From positions 58,133-122,132 of the forward strand of contig JAWKUH010000015.1 of NCBI GenBank assembly GCA_041398665.1: a stretch of DNA of 64,000 bases, read 5' to 3'. Source of the DNA: Rohdeia sp041398665. GTDB lineage: Bacteria; Planctomycetota; UBA1135; GCA-002686595. Made by a program: the position numbers and the translations under genes. The notes beneath the pieces were generated by a model, which was given only the letters and a program-made list of their open reading frames with translations, was not told where the DNA came from and ran no database searches. This document shows positions 61,523 to 64,000 of the stretch, piece by piece (within the stretch, counting starts at the first letter, position 1; the number at the start of each line of letters is the position of its first letter).

Positions 61523-62353
61523 ATGAACGAACCGCCCAAGGTCAAGGTCTTCCTCGAGGGCCGCTACCGCAAGCTCTCGCGCGACCTGCCGCAGACCGTC
61601 TTCTACTGCCCGGACTGCAAGGGACATCCGCGGCGCCGGAAGGGCTGCGAGCGCTGCGAGGGATTCGGCACGCTCTCCAAGGACTCCGTCCAGCAGCTCG
61701 TCGCCTGGGTCGCCGGCAAGGCGTTCGGGACGCGGCGCAACAAGTTCCACGGCGCGGGCCGCGAGGACGTGGACGTGCGCATGCTCGGGCGCGGACGGCC
61801 GTTCGTGCTGGAGCTCGAGGGTCCGAAGGTGCACGGCGTCGACCTCGCCGAGGTCGAGGCCGAGATCAACCGCAGGAACGAGGGGCGCCTCGAGATCGAG
61901 GGCCTGCACTTCTCCGAGAAGGCGCGCGTGGCGCTGCTCAAGGAGACGCCGCACGCCAAGCGCTACGGCGCGCTCGTCGAGTTCCAGGACCCCGTGGGTC
62001 GCGAGCGGCTCGAGCCGCTCGTCGGCGGTCGCCGCACCGTGGTGCAGAAGACGCCGAAGCGCGTCGCGCACCGCCGCGCGGACAAGGACCGCGAGCGCTG
62101 GATCGAGTTCGAGTCGTTCGAGCCCGTCGGCGACGAGCCCTCGACGCGCTGGAACCTCGCGCTCGCGACGCAGCACGGGACCTATGTGAAGGAGGTCCTC
62201 TCCGGCGAGGACGGCATGACGGTGCCGAGCCTCAGCGAACTCGTCGGCACGGCCTGTCGCTGCGTCGAGCTCGACGTGCTCGAGATCCTCGGCGAGGACG
62301 GTGCCGCCGAGGTCGTGCGCGAGCGTCCGCCCGAGTTCGGCGCGGGGCTGTGA
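61523..62353 (+). CDS. pus10: Pus10-family tRNA pseudouridine synthase lacking the THUMP domain
   Basis: Pus10 makes pseudouridine 54/55 in archaeal tRNA. This 276-residue protein covers only the catalytic module. Near the N-terminus it has EGRYRKLSRDLPQT and a zinc knuckle (FYCPDCKGHPRR, GCERCEGFG). The catalytic region is FHGAGREDVDVRMLGRGRPF with the presumed catalytic Asp, followed by VHGVDLAEVEAEIN and, at the C-terminus, HGTYVKEVLSGEDGMTVPS. The N-terminal THUMP domain of archaeal Pus10 (about 150 residues) is absent. TATCCT lies 14 nt upstream of the ATG. It is divergent from lgt. Confidence 0.9.
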   Translation: MNEPPKVKVFLEGRYRKLSRDLPQTVFYCPDCKGHPRRRKGCERCEGFGTLSKDSVQQLVAWVAGKAFGTRRNKFHGAGREDVDVRMLGRGRPFVLELEGPKVHGVDLAEVEAEINRRNEGRLEIEGLHFSEKARVALLKETPHAKRYGALVEFQDPVGRERLEPLVGGRRTVVQKTPKRVAHRRADKDRERWIEFESFEPVGDEPSTRWNLALATQHGTYVKEVLSGEDGMTVPSLSELVGTACRCVELDVLEILGEDGAAEVVRERPPEFGAGL

Positions 62354-62372
62354 TCGAGTTGGAGGCCGCGCG

Positions 62373-63920
62373 ATGCAGGACATGTCGTGGATCGCGAAGT
62401 GGCGAACGCGCTGCCTCTGGACACTGCTCGTCGTCGTCCTGCTGACGTGCGGGGCGCAGGCCGTCGAGGTCGACCAGCGCGCTCCCGTCACCGGCGACGC
62501 GTACTCCGGCATCGATGTCGACGTACCGATGCCCGGCTACGTCGCCGCGGCGAGGGACGGAGTCGTCGATTCGTACCGCGGCATCTCCTACTCGCCGTTC
62601 CTGCGCGTCGTCCACGACCTCGGCGGCGGTGACTGGGGTGCCGGACTGAGGGCGGAGGAACGGAAGGACCCTCCGAGTTTCGTCGGTTGGCACGCGCGGG
62701 TCCAAGTCGTCCAGTTCCTGATCTTCCTCGGCGCCTGCGCCTACGCGGGGAGGGTCGGGCGTCTGCGCGCCGGAGCCACGGTGCTCGCGGCTGCGATCGC
62801 CATGTTCGACCCCTTCGTCTTCTACGCGCAACGATCCTTGCAGCCCGACGGGCTCGCACTCTCGGCGTTCGTCGTACTCGGCGCCGGTCAGGTCGCCCTG
62901 CTCCGAGGCGGTCGGGCGTCGTCGGCGGCGGTCGTGTTCCTCGCGTCTTGCGCCGTCATGTCGTTGCGCGTCGAGAAGTCGGCGGTCGTGGTCGCCGCTG
63001 CACTCCTCCTCGTCGCCGCGTCCTGGCTCCTGCGCGGGGATCGTTCGAAGATCCGGAGGCGCGCGTCGGCGTGCCTGGCGCTCGTCGTGGTCGCCGCCGG
63101 TACGGTCCTCGGGGTCACGTCGCTCGTCGCGTCGAACCGCAATCCCGACGCCTGGGGCCTCGTCGACTTCATCGTGCACGCGCGCATCGCCTATCCGAAC
63201 CTCGAGCGCATCCACGCCGACCTGCCCGAGGACGTGCGCGAGAAGCTCCCGGCGTTCGTCGCGCCCTACTACGACGCGAGCGTCGTCGACGCCCGCAATG
63301 TCGTCGACTTCGTGAGCGCGAACGACCCAGCGGTGCGCGCGCGACTCACCGAGGCGCTCGGCCGCACGGCGCTCGAGAAGCTCTGGCCGACGATCCTGAC
63401 CGACATCGCCGCCGACACGATCGCGAACATCCTTCCGTCGCCCAACACGCTCCGTCAGCTCCTGACCGCGGATCCGAAGGACCTGTCCGTTGGTCGTCGG
63501 GGCAGCGGCGACGAAACGACGGCGGCCGCGGTCGGTGGGCCCTTGCGTCCCACCCCGCCCATTCATCACTTGATCCTCCTCGAGGTCGACACGCCGCGCA
63601 CGTCCCGCCCGGCGCTCGCGGCCGTGCTCGTGCTCCTGTTCGTCGCGACGGCGAGCGTGACGACTCGCATCGTCCGACGGGCCCGCGGGCTCTGCGGCGC
63701 CGGCGTCGTCTCGGTCGGACCGAGACTCGTCCCCGAGGAATGGCTGCCGATCTTCACGCTCGTGTTCGTCAACGCGGGCGCTTTCGCCGCGACGCAGGAT
63801 CTCTTCGTGCCGCGCTACGTCGTGGCCTCCGAGTTCGTGCTCGTGGCCGGCGCGGTTCTCCTTCTCCTGCCGTGCCGCGTGCGCCGGTCCGTCGAGGGCG
63901 GGGCGAGCTGGCCCGGATGA
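62373..63920 (+). CDS. Multi-span membrane protein, possibly a GT39-like glycosyltransferase
   Basis: This 515-residue protein has about ten hydrophobic segments. The N-terminus has one membrane helix (LWTLLVVVLLTCGAQAV) and then a soluble loop (YRGISYSPFLRVVHDLG). After that, AMFDPFVFYAQRSLQPDGLAL resembles the pattern near the active loop of polyprenyl-sugar glycosyltransferases such as ArnT, though no clear DE/ED motif is seen in the expected place. A large loop (about 250-370) separates the two membrane blocks. ATG at 62373 is chosen because it begins the first helix. It overlaps the next gene by ATGA. Confidence 0.6.
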   Translation: MQDMSWIAKWRTRCLWTLLVVVLLTCGAQAVEVDQRAPVTGDAYSGIDVDVPMPGYVAAARDGVVDSYRGISYSPFLRVVHDLGGGDWGAGLRAEERKDPPSFVGWHARVQVVQFLIFLGACAYAGRVGRLRAGATVLAAAIAMFDPFVFYAQRSLQPDGLALSAFVVLGAGQVALLRGGRASSAAVVFLASCAVMSLRVEKSAVVVAAALLLVAASWLLRGDRSKIRRRASACLALVVVAAGTVLGVTSLVASNRNPDAWGLVDFIVHARIAYPNLERIHADLPEDVREKLPAFVAPYYDASVVDARNVVDFVSANDPAVRARLTEALGRTALEKLWPTILTDIAADTIANILPSPNTLRQLLTADPKDLSVGRRGSGDETTAAAVGGPLRPTPPIHHLILLEVDTPRTSRPALAAVLVLLFVATASVTTRIVRRARGLCGAGVVSVGPRLVPEEWLPIFTLVFVNAGAFAATQDLFVPRYVVASEFVLVAGAVLLLLPCRVRRSVEGGASWPG

Positions 63921-64000
63921 ATCACCACGATCCGCGCCAGCACACCGCAACGGCCGACTACGTCGGCCTTTCGACGCTTCGCGGCACTTCGGCGACGCCA
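63917..64000 (+). CDS. Start of a gene cut by the right edge
   Basis: The ATG at 63917 overlaps the preceding stop by 4 nt (ATGA) and opens a frame with no stop to base 64000 (MNHHDPRQHTATADYVGLS). The coupling pattern is the one used throughout the window, so this is probably a real gene, but nothing can be said of its function. Confidence 0.55.
   Translation, partial: MNHHDPRQHTATADYVGLSTLRGTSATP

Noticed and set aside
1..64000. tRNA or rRNA genes
   Set aside because: No stretch with a credible T-loop, acceptor pairing and CCA context was found by eye. A covariance search could still reveal one.

Overview
This is a very GC-rich bacterial chromosome segment with dense, mostly short-spaced genes. 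The best guess is a member of the Planctomycetota. The clues are a DUF1552 / DUF1592-type cytochrome pair, FG-GAP and He_PIG/beta-propeller lipoproteins, a WD40 lipoprotein, the futalosine menaquinone genes mqnA, mqnC and mqnE, and several planctomycete-style secreted proteins of unknown function. This placement is inference from gene content; the window has no rRNA and I saw no tRNA.

Layout. 1-3.7 kb: a membrane-anchored protein cut by the left edge, then a secreted M28 peptidase with a PDZ domain. 3.9-11.7 kb: a four-gene adenosylcobalamin mutase operon (icmF, mutA, mutB, meaB), in which both large mutase genes carry clusters of frameshifts. 11.7-12.4 kb: palindromic intergenic repeats. 12.4-19.9 kb: DUF1552 and DUF1592/cytochrome proteins, a PIG-L deacetylase, a membrane protein, a GT4 glycosyltransferase and a small coiled-coil protein. 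20.3-32.4 kb: an FG-GAP protein and partner, then a tandem array of five paralogous secreted proteins (one a clear pseudogene) with UUCG-loop terminators after three of them, then a 1023-residue Gly-rich lipoprotein.

32.6-38.6 kb: topoisomerase VI subunits A and B with a small membrane ORF between them, a zinc-ribbon mini-protein, mqnA, an rRNA-type methyltransferase and an RluA-family pseudouridine synthase. 38.7-42.5 kb: lipoproteins of unknown function, including a recent tandem duplication. 42.6-44.9 kb: mqnE and mqnC. 45-50.3 kb: a thioredoxin-fold protein without CxxC, an insertion sequence with perfect 24-bp ends, a class-V aminotransferase whose last codons lie in the insertion sequence, and glycyl-tRNA synthetase. 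50.3-64 kb: two He_PIG/beta-propeller lipoproteins, a WD40 lipoprotein with a degenerate protease-like domain, a GT2 glycosyltransferase, a UDP-galactopyranose-mutase-like flavoprotein, a divergent RNase HII-like protein, lgt, a THUMP-less Pus10 pseudouridine synthase, a multi-span membrane protein and the start of another gene.

Themes. Much of the window serves the cell surface: at least seven lipoproteins, Lgt to lipidate them, and the secreted array. Two informational proteins of archaeal affinity (TopoVI and Pus10) sit in one bacterial window. Eight genes have a TANNNT box only 6-9 nt before an ATG or GTG and no Shine-Dalgarno, which suggests leaderless transcripts. Several otherwise well-conserved genes are broken by single-base gaps, one in a C run, so part of the apparent decay may be sequence error.
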